The notes: generated by a model from the sequence alone, not told the origin. A DNA stretch of 64,000 nucleotides from Plectrocnemia conspersa (GCA_009617715.1 VTFK01000152.1:2757617-2821616), one strand, 5' to 3'. Positions 47,242 through 60,475 are shown, numbered from the stretch's first letter. Made by a program: numbers and translations.

Positions 47242-50121
47242 TAATAGTGATTCGGCAATAATCAAACACAATTTCCCTATTTTTTACATTTTCTTGTTGA
47301 TCTATTGGAAGTGCTTATTCCATTCATAAACCCTTCGTTTTTATACATAACTTCGCCAAAGGCCATTTTTTAAATTTGCACATATTCACCGCACTTCATT
47401 ATTTGTTTATTTAAAAAAGTTTTAAAATAAAGAAAGCGTAACGAAAATGCATCAACAATACAAACACAAACTATGGGTCCATTATAGCTGAAAAATTCAA
47501 TGTGACGTTTTCTCACTTCGAGAATTATTAACTTACTATTAATGCTTGATGAGTGATGAATTTGAGGTTTCTTTAATTTTTTTGGTGCTTTCCAGATATT
47601 TTTCTATGAAATAATTTGTTAATTCGATTTATTTCTATTTGTTAAATGCTTCGATTTAGTTTGTTAAACAAATATTGACGGTGCGGTATTTTGTGCGTTA
47701 TTGTACTGTGTATTTTTGACACATGCTAAAAGAAACCTGGGAAGGCAACGATTTTAATCCATTGAAAAAATAGCAGCGGTATCATGAGAATACAGCATCG
47801 ATAAAGCAAGTGCAAATACTTTTAAAAAAAAAACATAAAATATATTTTTTTATTTTCTTCATATATAATATTACTTTTACTTCGGTCGCGTAATAATACA
47901 ATTGAGTGATTATTATTAAATAATTGTATAGCTCAATTCTACCATTTATGAAACATACTAACGATTAATTGGTTATTGGAAACTATTATTCAATTATACA
48001 ATTTATATAGTGTGTCGTCTCGATGATGGCTGCAGGCGTCAATATCTAAGTTTTATGACGCCTAGTAAATATGCACATAAATACCTAGACGACCCTTTAA
48101 ATTAATATCGTGCCCTATCTCTAATCCGCGCATCGTTTCCCTTCAAAACAAACAGTCGTTACGTAGTATCGTCGCGTCCTTTCTGTCGCGTGCACACTTT
48201 CGAAACATTCGCATAAACCTTGCGAAAACTTTTACCAGAAACCCTAAAAAAGTCTCGTCGAATCGAAATTTATTAAATTTCGAGTTTCCCTTTCACGGCA
48301 GATGGCCTGGAAAACAGACGAGCGTCATTCTTCCCATATAAAACCGCGCATAACCCTACCCTAAAACGTACATAGCTATAACATGGCATTCATGGCTAAT
48401 AGAGCCTTTCAAAGCAATTCTATAGATACATTTGTGACAGGACATTACTTTATACTATTCACATTATATTTTGTATTTAGAAAAACACAATTATCTAGAT
48501 CATGTTTTTTAAAAACAGTTTCAATTGCAGCAAATATTTTTATATCATCGCGCTGACAAGCTAAAGTCGCTTTTAGCGCTAGGCGGTTTCTTTTTACTTC
48601 TCGCTATTTTTTATTTAAAATATTGCAATGTGTCGCGGCATAAATAAGACAGCGTCAAAAATTTAAGCGCCATTTGAACCGTCATAATGTCTTTTTCCGC
48701 GGATATTATGTAAATGCGCAATAAGCTTTTGTCGGGAATATTCATTCTCTTTTCCGCGCGGGCAGACACGGTCGGCTCTTATTGAAATTTATGGTCATGA
48801 GTGAAAGGGATAAAAGTCATTGCGCGGCCAGATTCACCTGCTTAGCCGTCGGGGACGATTCGGGATAGTGGCCCTCCGAAGGGCCCCCAGGCGACTGAAT
48901 ATTTCACATAGACGAGGGGGTTGTTTCTTGAACGTACCTTTGGAATTCGAGCCTCGTGTGCCGTGTTTACTTGATACTTTTCTATTTACCTTCACTACTC
49001 AAGATTTCATTATTTTATCACCAACTACGGTAAGTTGGATAGAATAATGAAATGTTTAACTTTATATGTTTATTGATCGTAATCGTAAACTTACTGCAAT
49101 GCTCATCATTATTGTGATAATAATCTTTAATAGATCATCAACCATACATAAGTCTGGTTTCTTTCGCGAATAACGGATAGTATTTTATTTAATTATTTAA
49201 AAATAAAGAAAGATAGCGAAAAGTCGATTTTATATTTTTTTGAATTACATATTGTCAGTTGCCATAACTTAAATCTGCATTTGACACGCGTCTGCTTTCG
49301 CATAATTATCTTATTAAGATCAGTATGACATTGTGGCATTTAAACTATTCATTATACTAACATTTGTCTAACTATTCGTTAATATTTATAGTGAAATATT
49401 AATAATATTATAAGTTTTCATGTATTGCAACAGCGCAGGTAGTCATTTTTTCCTCGATGTACCACTGCATTATTGTGCACTTTTAGGTTTTGCAAAATTT
49501 ATATTTTTAGCTTTGTTATTTATAACACTAATGGCTACAACAATTCTAAGCCGATTAGCAAAAATAATAATAAAAAATACACTTTTATTACTAAAAATTG
49601 TAATTTTCAATTGCTGGTATTTATATTTTTATCCTTGTTAAATCAATTTAGTGTTTAATTTCATTTATTATGATAATATATTTTGTGGCTGTAACTTATC
49701 GGTATGTTTAAAATCGGATTTCTTAGTGATTTTAAGTTCAAAAAACTTTTACTCTATTATTGTTAAAATTAAAAATTATGTAGGAGGTGTAAGCCAAAAA
49801 TACGGTGAATAATTTTATTACGAACAAAGTAATGAGCTGACATTAAATTTGAATTAATCTCCTTCAAAGTACTCTCCTTGGCTAGCAATCTTTTATCTAT
49901 TTTTATAATTATAATTTTGGCTAGCAATCTTTTAAAATAGTTAAAATTTGAAACAATGGGGGAGTAATAGTCGGTGTACCTATAAATCGACTTACATCGA
50001 ATAAGCATTGTTTTAATTATTTATTCAACCAAAAAAAAGGCCACCTTTAACTAAATTTCGTTGAATGGGCACACCATTTTTGGAGATGTAGTTAGACTCT
50101 AATGCGATTCACAATTATAAT
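47242..50121. other. Intergenic or intronic DNA, no gene recognised
   Basis: The stretch 48100-48980 is GC-richer and could be conserved non-coding DNA. A short direct repeat GGCTAGCAATCTTTT occurs at about 49879 and 49920. Frames up to 79 codons have no recognised product. Confidence 0.5.
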
Positions 50122-50192
50122 TCACATCACCAACTGGCAATCAGCGACGCCCTCAGTACCTACTCTCGGACACGTATCATCCAACGACCACA
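50122..50192 (+). repeat. Dispersed repeat pair, second copy (with 25648-25712)
   Basis: Contains TTCACATCACCAACTGGCAA and then AGTACCTACTCTCGGACACG, as in the first copy. Confidence 0.65.
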
Positions 50193-53100
50193 ACGAAGAC
50201 TCTCAAACCGGTAATTACGGTATTTGCAAAATATTTTACAAAGAAATAATTATACTATATATGGAATACTAAAACAGAGAAAAAATCTGGATCGAGAAGA
50301 GCGGGACAATATTTAACTTACTATTATGAATTAGAATGATAAGGTATTGTGTTCTTTGCTCTTTCACAGAAAATACGATTAAACATTATAAGCATTCGAA
50401 ATGCTGACCTTCAAATGCATGCTCATACTCTTTATTCAAACCAAGGTCTAGAAGAAAAATAACATCTTGGAGAGAGCACTTACTGCTTGTATATGATATT
50501 AATAAACTATAAAAAAATACCAAGAATGCTTGCCGTCATCCGAATATCTATTCGAACGTCTTTCAATAACCTCCATGTCGATATTGATATCATTTCTATT
50601 GCTGAATGGCACTAATATGTATCCGAAGAAACCGGTGAATCAGGGAAAACCTGCTTCTACTGATTGGAATCGTATAAAAAAATCTGTTCTTATTCTACTG
50701 ATTTGGAACCACGCGCACATCGTTACACCACGACAAAATATTTAATATCTAAGCTTATTAACATTCAATGCAGCACGTATCGAATGCGACATATCATGAA
50801 TGCTGCATCGCACGAATGCATGTCGCAGTGGAGAAAAAAAATCGACAAACGTTAATTTAGTTTGAACAAACGCGGAACGTAACATATCATGCTCCGGTCG
50901 TAAAATCGCCGTAAAAGATACGACATGCAATCGTCGGATTGAATTTCAATCGCATGCTAACTCTTTTTTCGCTGGCTGTCTGCGGAAAAACCTCCGGGCG
51001 TATCCTGTTGATCAGTTGTTAACATTCATACATCTTTTCCGTTTTTATTCGTCGTAAAAAAACAGATGGTCTCGCGGCTCGGCGTACGTGCGCAATAATT
51101 TTCCGGCCAAAAGGGGGTCGGAGAATTCTGGAGGCTTTCCCTTTTAAAATGTCGTCAAAAATGCGTTATGATTGAAGTATTGCCGGTACGCGTCGAAGAA
51201 ATCAAATGGTACGCTTGCGATGGGGAAAGGGAAAATCCGTTTGTTCGTACTGAGATTTTTTTTCGATTCTCCTGAACGCCATTTTATTTTTTGCTTAAGC
51301 ATATATTTAGAATGAGACGGGGGACTAAAGCTCTTTGATACATCAGAGTCGCAAAAAATATACGTATAAGTAATTTCAACTGATTACAGTTTAAAACGAA
51401 ATGGCCAGAAAAATGATGATTCTTTGACCAAAATAAATCTACAACTGACTTTCAGACGTCGAGAGATATGGATCAGCCACACGTGATAAAGACGACGATG
51501 TAGAAGAAAAATTGAGACCAAGAAACTCGTCTCATCATAACACAAATGGATAGCCAAAGCACTCTACTAACATGCTAATGGTCTGAATGCATTATCTTTA
51601 CTATTCACATACACACGTATAAACTGATAGATGTTTTAACCTTTTGAGGGTTCACATACCATTATGTATTATACTATATGGCACAATGGATATTAGATGT
51701 CATTTATAAGAGGCATACATTATCGTGATTTATGTATCAAGTTTTATAGTATAGATAAGTGAGTCTCTGTGTTCTTGATATATTGTATAAAATATGTGGG
51801 GTTTTTTTCTAATGTGCTTATTTTATTTTAAAAATCTTTATTACATTCTTTATTATTAAATACAAGTTAATGATTTATTACAATTTTCTAATTAAAAAAT
51901 ATATTTTAAATAAAGTTAATGTATATATCTATCCATCTATTACTAACTAATGACATCTGATATTTTTTTTAAACTAGTATATAAAATGTGTTCTATTTAT
52001 TGCTTTACTTAGAATTATTAAATAGGAAAAAATATCTTACGGGTCATTTATTTTTTTCAAACCTTTCGAGAGCTATTTTATTTTTACGAAGAAAGTAGAA
52101 GTAGAAAAATATCAATTCAATATTGCATTATATGATAATTTTGATACTGAAGTGCTTAAATAAATTAGAAAATAGACTTGGTTAGCATATTAAATCAGTG
52201 CATAATCTTTTCTTACAGTGCAAAGAAAATTCACACACCCACACGGTGATGTACACTAAGTGTACATGTACATAAAAGAAAATGAGGATCAAGAGCAATC
52301 TCGTTTTCGGTCTTTTCACCGAACGTACGACACACGCGATGGTCAAGGGGCTTCAATTATTGCACGAGCTGGATCTTATAAGCTTTTAAACCAAAATATT
52401 CCATAAAGTGGATAGACACAGCTCCAATTACTGTGACCGATGGCGAATCGACTCATTCGCTCCACGGCAGAAACAACTTTTTCGGTGCGCAGTGTACGAC
52501 GTCTCTACGGATGCGTATTGTCAATTAGAGTATATGTGGTGCGAAAACGATCCATGGTTATTCGAATTACTTGCTCAGGTGGACGTTTATGTCGACCGTA
52601 AAATGGACGTGGCGCACGGTAAATTTCGCGTTATTTAAAATAGTGCTATGAAAAATTTGTTAAATTTATTCCGATATGATTACACAGAAAGGGCATATTT
52701 AAAAAAGTATTTTCGTGATAGCCCAAATATTTCTGGTTTAGAATCATGGACGTCATTTCAATTTTTTTCAGGGAGGGGGGCAAAAGTTGGATAGTCAGAG
52801 GTCGTTTTTTTTAATATTTTGATTTCATTGGATTCATATAATTTTATTATATGAATTGCATTTTCTGACCAAATTCAAGGGGATACAAATCCCTTAAATG
52901 ACGGCTTTGTAAAAGACCATCTTCTTGTCAAGCTTATGCATGCGTCATTTTATTGACTGTATCGACCGCACCTTTTCATTGGTAATAGTGTTTAATATTC
53001 TCCATTGTTTTATTCTAGTTTAATTTATTCTTATGTATTAAAACTGAGTTGTTAACAATAATGTAGTTAATGTAAATAAATGTGTTTTGACAACATTTTA

Positions 53101-54006
53101 AATTTATTGTCTAATTTATCTAGTCTATACGTTAATCGTGTTTTCTACGAACATTTCAGTCTTTCTTGATTAGTATTATTCCATCGATTTTAATTTTAGC
53201 ATTATTTCATCATCATTTTGAGTAAAATTGCTTTATGTATGTATGTAAAGAAATAAACCCATATTCTTCTTCGAGTTATTATGTGCTTTCATCTTGCTTT
53301 TAACTTTTTCATTCTGGAAATTATCCAGTGTGCATCTGCGCGGCAAAGGACTAATCCCTTATCCTCGCAGTTTATCGCGCACATCCTAAGCTCCAAGACC
53401 GGTGTTCTTTTTCTTCAATTTTTTTCTCAACCGCAATCTAGGGAGTCGTGTCTGTGCGTTTTTCTTGCGGAAAAGTTTGACGACCCCGGTCATTTCCCGC
53501 AATCCGATCCGGCAAATCGAGTCAGACTCGCGCATAACGCGACACGGTCGTAACTTCGTTGCGTAACTCGGAACGGGGGTCGTGTAAAATCTATTTCGCC
53601 GTCGGATAAGTGTCCATTGAAATTCAAGGTGGATACCGACGACGGACCAGACCCGCCCGGGAGCTATCCTCGGAGTCCGAGGCACACATGCACGGGCCCA
53701 AGGGTCCCGATTGAATTTTCAAGAGGCTTTCGTGAATTTTCCAGCCGCCACGCCCACCGGTTAACCTTATCGGTCGTTTCGTCCTTATCGCGCACGATTC
53801 GGCTGAGCAAAGTCAGTTGACGAGATACCGTCGAAGATCTCATAAAAAAGATTTAGTAAAATCACTTCAACCAACATGTATGGCCTCTTGAATGAGACTA
53901 TGCTGTAACAGTATCAATTACAAAATAAGTTTGTTAGAGATTTCAATGCAGTGGTTTAGAATATGATTAAGCCACAAGAACAAATATTTGGCTGAACAAA
54001 ACATTA
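50193..54006. other. Intergenic or intronic DNA, no gene recognised
   Basis: GC-richer islands lie at 50850-51260, 52230-52640 and 53270-53830. The last gives overlapping open frames on both strands (for example 53281-53553 and 53386-53685), as GC-rich non-coding DNA does. None has a recognised product. A CATTCTGAATG-rich small palindrome set lies near 50770-50830 (TGCAGC and GAATGC motifs). Confidence 0.45.
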
Positions 54007-54062
54007 GCGAAAAACACCCAAGAATTGCACAATAGCCACACAGACTTTTGAAAGCCATCAAT
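54007..54062 (+). repeat. Short dispersed repeat, copy 3 of 3
   Basis: Contains AACACCCAAGAATTGCACAA then TAGCCACACAGACTTTTGAA, almost identical to 24671-24736. Confidence 0.8.
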
Positions 54063-56080
54063 TATGGACTCGCAAATGAGAAACGAAGGAACAAGGTGAC
54101 TTGATTTTTACAACTACGAGGCTTTATGACACCCCTTTTTATACATTCAACACCACCGCCCGATATTCACAGACACCTGCATTTTATTGTATATTTATTA
54201 CATCAATTAGCTCTTCTGCTCATCAATTATTTTAATTTTAAATTAAAATAAATGTTATAATTTTACCTTAAAATACTTCCAAAATAGAACGATTTCTTGG
54301 TGAAAGTTTAATTGCAATAATCTTCATAATGAACTACGGCGGATTGAATCAAAAGTTTCCTAGCTTCATAAATTGAACTCGACGGCACTTCTTTCTTCGT
54401 GTAAAAAAGTATCGGAACCCTCAAGGGTCGAACGTCGGCGCAAAGTTTTCCCTATCGCTTCTCGGTATGATGCGCAAATTTATCGGATTCTGTAAAAAGA
54501 ATCGCAGAGCAGAGAGCGAGAGATAAGAGCCGCGATTCGAAAGCGGTTAACGCTAATAAATTCACACCGGTTCATTGGGCCGTCAAAAACATTTCCAGGT
54601 GTGTATTTTACAGGCGCCGCTGAATCGACTACCACCGCTGACTGCCTTTATTGTTCCGTGCGATATCAATTTTTAATTCGGTTCAGCAGTTAGCGTAGCC
54701 ATTACTGAGCGTTTACGGTTCAGTTCTTGGTACACAAGCAACCGGCGGAACATTATCTCGGAAAAAATCGATTCTGCTTTTCGACAGATCGGACTGCAGG
54801 CATCTATCTTCTTTTTAGCTTTCTGAAAGAGGGCCGAGTCATTGAGCTAATGTTTTGATATGAAAAATAAATTAAAATGGCAGAATTTACCGGTCGAGAC
54901 GATGTCGTTACCGAAGCGTGAAACTAAATATTCATAGAACGATAACAACAGATACGATCTTCGTCATAGTTCTTAGATAAGTGTGAATGAATTGACACCT
55001 TCTTGCGTGTCGAAACTTGTGTTTCTTGATGGATCATGACATTAAAGTTTGTCTGAAAAAACATGATATTAAAAACCTCGTTTGAAAGATAACGCAATAA
55101 AAAAACTAGCGGCTTCTACAATCATATGCGTTATCTTATTTGATTAGGTCACGACTAACGTTCTACCTAGATTCTTGAGAGTCGCCGGAAAGCACCGCAG
55201 CTTTCCCTGACTAATTGTAGCACTGCAAGGTTAGATAGACGCATTGTAGATGAAAGTGTGTCAAGTCTCAAACGACGATGGGGGAAGCGTCTCTAACAGC
55301 TGTTATGCGAGAGACAGGTGTGCGAGATCGTCACAAAGAGACCATACGGGGTCACGATTCTGAAGACAGTTCACTAGACTTTTAATGTGCGGTATAATTT
55401 ATCGAATGGACGACGTTCCGCGATGACCTATGGTACGTCAGCCGAGATAAGATGCGCCCCTTTCCTCTAATAATAATTTAATTTAGTTCAGTGAAGGCAA
55501 ACATAAATGACAAGCGAATCGAAATTAAATGTAAAATAGATAGCTCTTCCCCACTCGTTCGTCATCCATGACCACCACAAATGGTAATACGCGTAACGGC
55601 ACTATTTTGCCATACTAGTCCCCTATGCTAACGATCAAGAATATATAATAACTCTGGAGAGGGATAATAGTTCAATTTCTCACTACACGGTCTAATATAT
55701 CGTTAAATTTATTCTAGAAACTGCTCATATATGTATGTATTTTAACTGTTTATTGTTTTTACATATATGTATATGATTCAGCTCCTAACTATTTGTGGAT
55801 ATATATTTTTAACGCATTTAGTTTAAGAACCACATTATATGAACGGTTCTTCCATCGCAAAAATGCCGCTTCTAAGCAAGTGCCGCCCGGGCGGTCCCCC
55901 TCCTCCCCCCACTTCCCTTTAGCTACACCGTGGGATTGTGGTACATATTTTTTTTTCTAAAAAACAGCTTCATAGCTATATTAAGCAGCAAAATATTTCC
56001 TGAAATCATTTCCATTTATAAAAATTCCGTCCGTTTATTTTTATTATTATTTGTATTGATATTTACAATCTATTTATTTT
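54063..56080. other. Intergenic or intronic DNA, no gene recognised
   Basis: A GC-richer block lies at 54380-54850. Near 55880-55935 a GTGCCGCCCGGGCGGTCCCC patch followed by TAGCTACACCGTGGG resembles an end of a non-autonomous DNA element. A GGGCGGCACATAGCC patch in inverted orientation lies near 56857. Whether they bound one element is unclear. Confidence 0.4.
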
Positions 56081-56360
56081 TGGAATAAGTTTCATAATAA
56101 TGTTATTAAAGCTACGGCAATTATCGTGTCCTCAAAAACACATAAATGACTAAAAATATTTTTTCTTCAACATTAATTTTAACGGAGTTACAATTTTTTA
56201 ATTTTTTTTTATACTCTTAATTTAGAAACAAGAAGTGGATCAAACTGTTTTATGAACTTATTATATTTTAGTAAAATGTTTCATGACGATATGATTAAAA
56301 CTACGGCAGTTATCATGTCCTCAAAAGTCGTAATACATATTTTTCTTGAGAAATTACCTA
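56081..56360. repeat. Two-unit tandem repeat, about 190-bp period
   Basis: AAAGCTACGGCAATTATCGT then GTCCTCAAAA at about 56108, and AAAACTACGGCAGTTATCAT then GTCCTCAAAA at about 56297. Each is preceded by a GTTTCAT box. Units are diverged. Confidence 0.65.
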
Positions 56361-57550
56361 GAGCTTAATATAAAAATATGTTTATGGCAAGAGCAAGTTT
56401 ACTATTATTTGTACATATATAGATAAGCTGGTTTTGTTTGTAAATAATAATATTTAGCTACCATATATTATGGTAGCAGTTAACATGTTTTTCATTTACT
56501 GGTTCTACTATAATATTCTAGCCGTTTTCGAGTAATGCAAGTGTGTTAATTTGATAGAAGGGCTGATCATTTGCCGCTCATATTATTTTACTAATTTATT
56601 TTAATAACTGGTCACTTTTTTATTTTTCATCTGATCATTGATGGAATTATTTACTTAGCAAATAATTAGTTGTCAATATAAAATTAATTACAAACCTATT
56701 TTTTAACATGTTCTGAATTGTCATTGTTCTGTTTTGTCACAGTTCTGACTCGACATGTTTTCAGTTTCATCCGATCTTTGTCAATAATTTACACATATAA
56801 TACGTAATAAATTTTTTTAAATATTACTTTGAAAAAGCGTTATTTTTAACTCTGTCTATGGGCGGCACATAGCCTCACGTCACTGATTGTACATCCACTG
56901 GAATAAGTTTTGTATTGCTTAAAAACGGCTAGAACATGTACCTAGTACAAACAAGTAAAGAATATGTTTAATTTTCTATAGGAGGGATTTGACATAACAT
57001 TGACATATTTTTGACATTTGTATTATCGAAAATGTTGTTTCGATTAGTTATGTAAAACATGAGTTTATTTACATTAAATCTTATTCTACCATGACAATGC
57101 CACATAGGAGAAAAGTCTGTCGCATCCACCTTGCACCTTTATTTTATCGTTCATTTTAGGTAAATTTAGCAGATTTGGACTCGTTTTATACAGTTATCAA
57201 AGAGATGAAAGATGGTCGTCGATTAAAATGGCACATACACAATAGATAAAAGTTATTTTAAAAACACTAAAAATCAATAGATTCGTACAGCTTTTAATCA
57301 CAGTGACTTTGAGAAGAGCTGGTGCAAGTTTTAATTCGTGACGGAGGCTTTGCGCAGGTGCTGCGGTTCCCGACCCCTTTTATGTAACGCCTCAGCTGAG
57401 ACTGTGCCCTTCGATCATGGCCAAGAATCGATCCGTTAATAGCGGCTTTCGCCACTTTGACAGATGTCAGAGCGCAATCGGAAATTTGTTTACGCGGTGC
57501 GGGGAGGGGAGGGAGGGGCGGGCGAGGCTTTTAGGTTATGCGCTAGAGGG
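56361..57550. other. AT-rich DNA then a purine-rich GC tract, no gene recognised
   Basis: From about 57300 the sequence becomes GC-rich, with a GGGGAGGGGAGGGAGGGGCG run at about 57500. This leads into the inverted repeat at 57551. No gene seen. Confidence 0.5.
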
Positions 57551-58576
57551 CGACACTCACCTTCGGCGCAGCGCCCCTGCAGGGCTTCGCCCCCGTCCGC
57601 AACGGAAGGGACGTCGGTATCACTGAGACGCGAGCTGCGATAACGCGTGACGGCGTTAAGCGACGGTCATCGCCGGACAGCGCCTCGGCGCCTCCGCGCC
57701 CGCCACTGACGCGACCGCGCCACTACATGCCCACTACGCCACTTTCAAACGGACCGCCGACAGAGACATCTATTATTCAGCGGACGCAACGCCGAAACAC
57801 CTGTTGCATCGACGTCATTGTTGTTCGACAGGTTGTCATATGACAGAATCGTTTTGACGTTTTAAACGTCAAGTCTTGAAAACAATATTTATAAAATAAA
57901 AATTATTAAATTTATTAAATAAAATTGGTACAAGAAAAATGCGTGTGACAATATCTAATCCAACATTTTGCCTTTCATGGGCCATATTGTAATAATAATT
58001 AGATTTATGTTTTCCGTTGGAAATTACTTTTTTAAATGCTCAGCAGTTTAGAGAAAGCAACTGATCAAACTGTATCAATGAGTTTGCTTAAACATTTCGG
58101 AAATTCCTCAAGGGTACAACCTGAACCCTTGGCTCTTCGCTTTTTTTTATAATTGCATAATACGACAGTTACAAATTTTTTTTCTGTATGTACATGATTT
58201 AAAATTGTTTAAATGCATTCGATTTGTTCCGAACTCTTTCTCTTTACAGAGTGACTTAGATTCTCTATGGAAATGGGCTTCCATTAACAGTCTGCCTTTT
58301 AGTATCGAAAATTGCCATAGTGTGTCATTTTCTTGATCCTGTTCACAATCAGTTTATTCCTACGATTTTGGTGGTAACACTTTGGCTAGAGAAACTTCCA
58401 CTATACACAATAATTCAGAATCACTTTTGAGACCAAGTGGAAGTTCTCTCTACAGATAAACGACGTCTGCGATAAAGCTTCGAAAAATCTCGGTTTTGTT
58501 ATCGGGATACCGACGTCCCTTTCGTTGCGGACGGGGGTGAAGTCCTGCAGGGGCGCTGCGCCGAATGTGAGTGTCG
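57551..58576. mobile_element. Segment bounded by a 70-bp GC-rich inverted repeat
   Basis: 57551-57620 (starting CGACACTCACCTTCGGCGCA) and 58507-58576 (ending in the complement) match at 66 of 70 positions in inverted orientation; three of the four differences are C-to-T transitions. The repeat stops abruptly at CGACACTC on both outer sides. Between lie about 890 bp: GC-rich to about 57850, then AT-rich without a gene. Beyond the right end, 58590-58670 carries CGGGACAGTCCCGTCAAACG and CGCGGGACGC. It resembles a non-autonomous element, or two inverted copies of a repeat; no target duplication is obvious. Confidence 0.6.
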
Positions 58577-58970
58577 ATTAAAAATCGTGATTTTTTAAAA
58601 CGCCGCGGGTCGCGGAAAAATTGTTAAAAATCGGGACAGTCCCGTCAAACGCGGGACGCCTGGTCACCTTAATTTAGTTGCGCAATAATTGTAGTGTGAC
58701 AATATAATACTCTTGTAGACTATTTTTTTTTGTATTTATACTTGACATATAAAATTTATCATCCTAGATAATAAACCTCTTTTTCTACTATTTTTTTATT
58801 ATATGATTACAATGTTCCTTAAAATTTATTTTTTTATCTACAATTACAAAAAGAATGTTGTTTTCTTCGTTTACCATTTCCCAAATTCACGCAAAAAGCA
58901 ACAAAATCGGCAGTTGCTAACTGGAGACAAGAAATGAGCGCTATACTTGAACCAAGGACGCAAAAAGCTA

Positions 58971-59129
58971 TGGCTTTCTAAAGGTCAGGTAGCGAAACAT
59001 TCTGTTAAGCCTGGCTTTACGACGAAAAAAATCCTTGTCTGTTTGGTGGGACTGCAAGGAAATCATTCACTTTGAAGTGGCCTTGGTTGGAAGACGATTT
59101 GTCACACGCCGTATTCTCCAGACCTATAG
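58971..59129 (+). pseudogene. Mariner transposase relic with internal deletion
   Basis: The plus strand reads WLSKGQVAKHSVKPGFTTKK, then with a one-base shift SVWWDCKEIIHFE, the conserved mariner middle block. It then jumps in another frame to LGWKTICHTPYSPDL, the 'HPPYSPDLAPSD' block containing the third catalytic Asp, followed by a stop. The roughly 70 residues normally between these blocks, including the 'HDNA' second Asp, are gone. It lies about 130 bp upstream of the Tc1/IS630-like relic but is a different family. Confidence 0.8.
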
Positions 59130-59259
59130 TCAATTTGCGTTAACACGGTCAGTTCGAGGCTTATCTCTAATTTCACGACGTTATTTCACCGGTAGAGCTG
59201 TTATTTACGTATCAATTATTTCATTGTTATTCTGACACTCGCAGCAAACGTACGCCATC

Positions 59260-60475
59260 ATGGAAAGCGGCAGTTCTTCATCGACGGCCAAAAAACTTCG
59301 TCATCAGTTTTCGTCGACAAAGAAAACAACCATAATTTATTCAAAAATTTAACGGGAGCTTCGCCCGAAACACCAATTCAACAAGTTACAACTATTACCG
59401 ACATCGTTGGAGTTTCTCAAAGGAGTATCACCCTTATTTATAAATACTTCTATACTTATGTTTAATATTAATTAACAATAAAAAACATAGATTAGACGTA
59501 ATTGATAAACTAGATTATTTTAATAAATCTGCTATTAGAAATAAAATCCATGAGTTTTTTTATTTTGATAAATGAAATATCCACTTTGGATAAAAATAAT
59601 GCAAGTAGTTAATATTGAAGAAATGCTTCCTAGCTTTAAGAGATCATCGTTATATATAAAGTAATAAAAAAAACTTGGTTTTAGATATAATAAGCGTGGC
59701 GGAAATTCAATGGTAATAGAAAACCAGAAATAAGTTCAAGGAGAAGGTGACATTTAACCGAAATGATTAGATTTAGACGTCTTTGGAAAAAAATATACTA
59801 CCTTGATGAGACTTGGCTGAATACTAAATATACAACACCTAAAGTGTGAAGCGATAAAACAATAAAATCATCGAGTTATGCTTTTATACATAATTTATCT
59901 ACAGGTAATGCTATTTTTATTGAGTATTAACAATTTATTCGTCTTTCAATAACTTGAATTATTTATTTTTTAGGTAAAAAAATCATCAGGAAAGGGGAAA
60001 CGATGGATTATAACCTTCATCGGTAGTGACTGGGATTTTGTTGATGGTGAGCAAAAGATTCCAGTATCGTTTTGGATAACGCTCCTTACCATTTAAAAAG
60101 AGGAATTGTAAAAAAATATAAATCTACGTATGAAAGATATGCAATTGATGAAATGGCAAAATCAAAAAACCATAAAATACTAAGGTTAACGCCATATCAT
60201 TGCGCTTTAAATCCAATCGAAATGACATGTGCACACGTAAAAAGACCAATAGTTTATAATGATAGTACGTTTAAGATTAATGATATAAAATTACTTTTAT
60301 TAGATAGTGTTTAGAATGTAACTCTTTGCCTTTGGTCGAATTGTATAAAAAAGTAATAAAAAAAGAAAAAGATATGTTTAATATAGTTTATAATATTGAC
60401 CAAATGTCAGACACATTAGTAATCGATGTTTCAGAAAATTCAGACAACAGTTCTTCTTCAGAGGGTAGTTCTTAG
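59260..60475 (+). pseudogene. Tc1/IS630-like (DDE_3) transposase relic
   Basis: From ATG 59260 the N-terminus starts MESGSSSSTAKKLRHQFS, followed by a helix-turn-helix trace TTITDIVGVSQRSIT. Then, in shifting frames, come EEMLPSFKRSSLYI, KKLGFRYNKRGGNSMVIENQ and YYLDETWLN with the first catalytic Asp. Next are KGKRWIITFIGSDWDFVDG, LDNAPYHLKRG with the second Asp, then YERYAIDEMA and LTPYHCALNPIEMTCAHVKR with the catalytic Glu. An acidic, Ser-rich tail ends at TAG 60473-60475. The order and motifs fit the Tc1/mariner-related family with a 'DNA-YH' box and an 'NPIE' box. Frameshifts, stops and a deletion before the DNAPYH box make it a pseudogene. Terminal repeats were not found. Confidence 0.88.
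59905..59973 (+). other. Putative intron inside the Tc1/IS630-like relic
   Basis: A GT (TACAGGTAATG) to AG (ATTTATTTTTTAGG) interval of 69 bp interrupts the frame. Removing it joins HNLSTG to KKSSGKGKRWIITF in one frame, which fits the continuity expected of this family. The tract before the AG is T-rich. Confidence 0.6.

Noticed and set aside
55880..56880. Single element bounded by inverted GTGCCGCCC and GGGCGGCAC patches
   Set aside because: The inverted match is only about 9 bp, the outer sequences differ, and no target duplication was seen.
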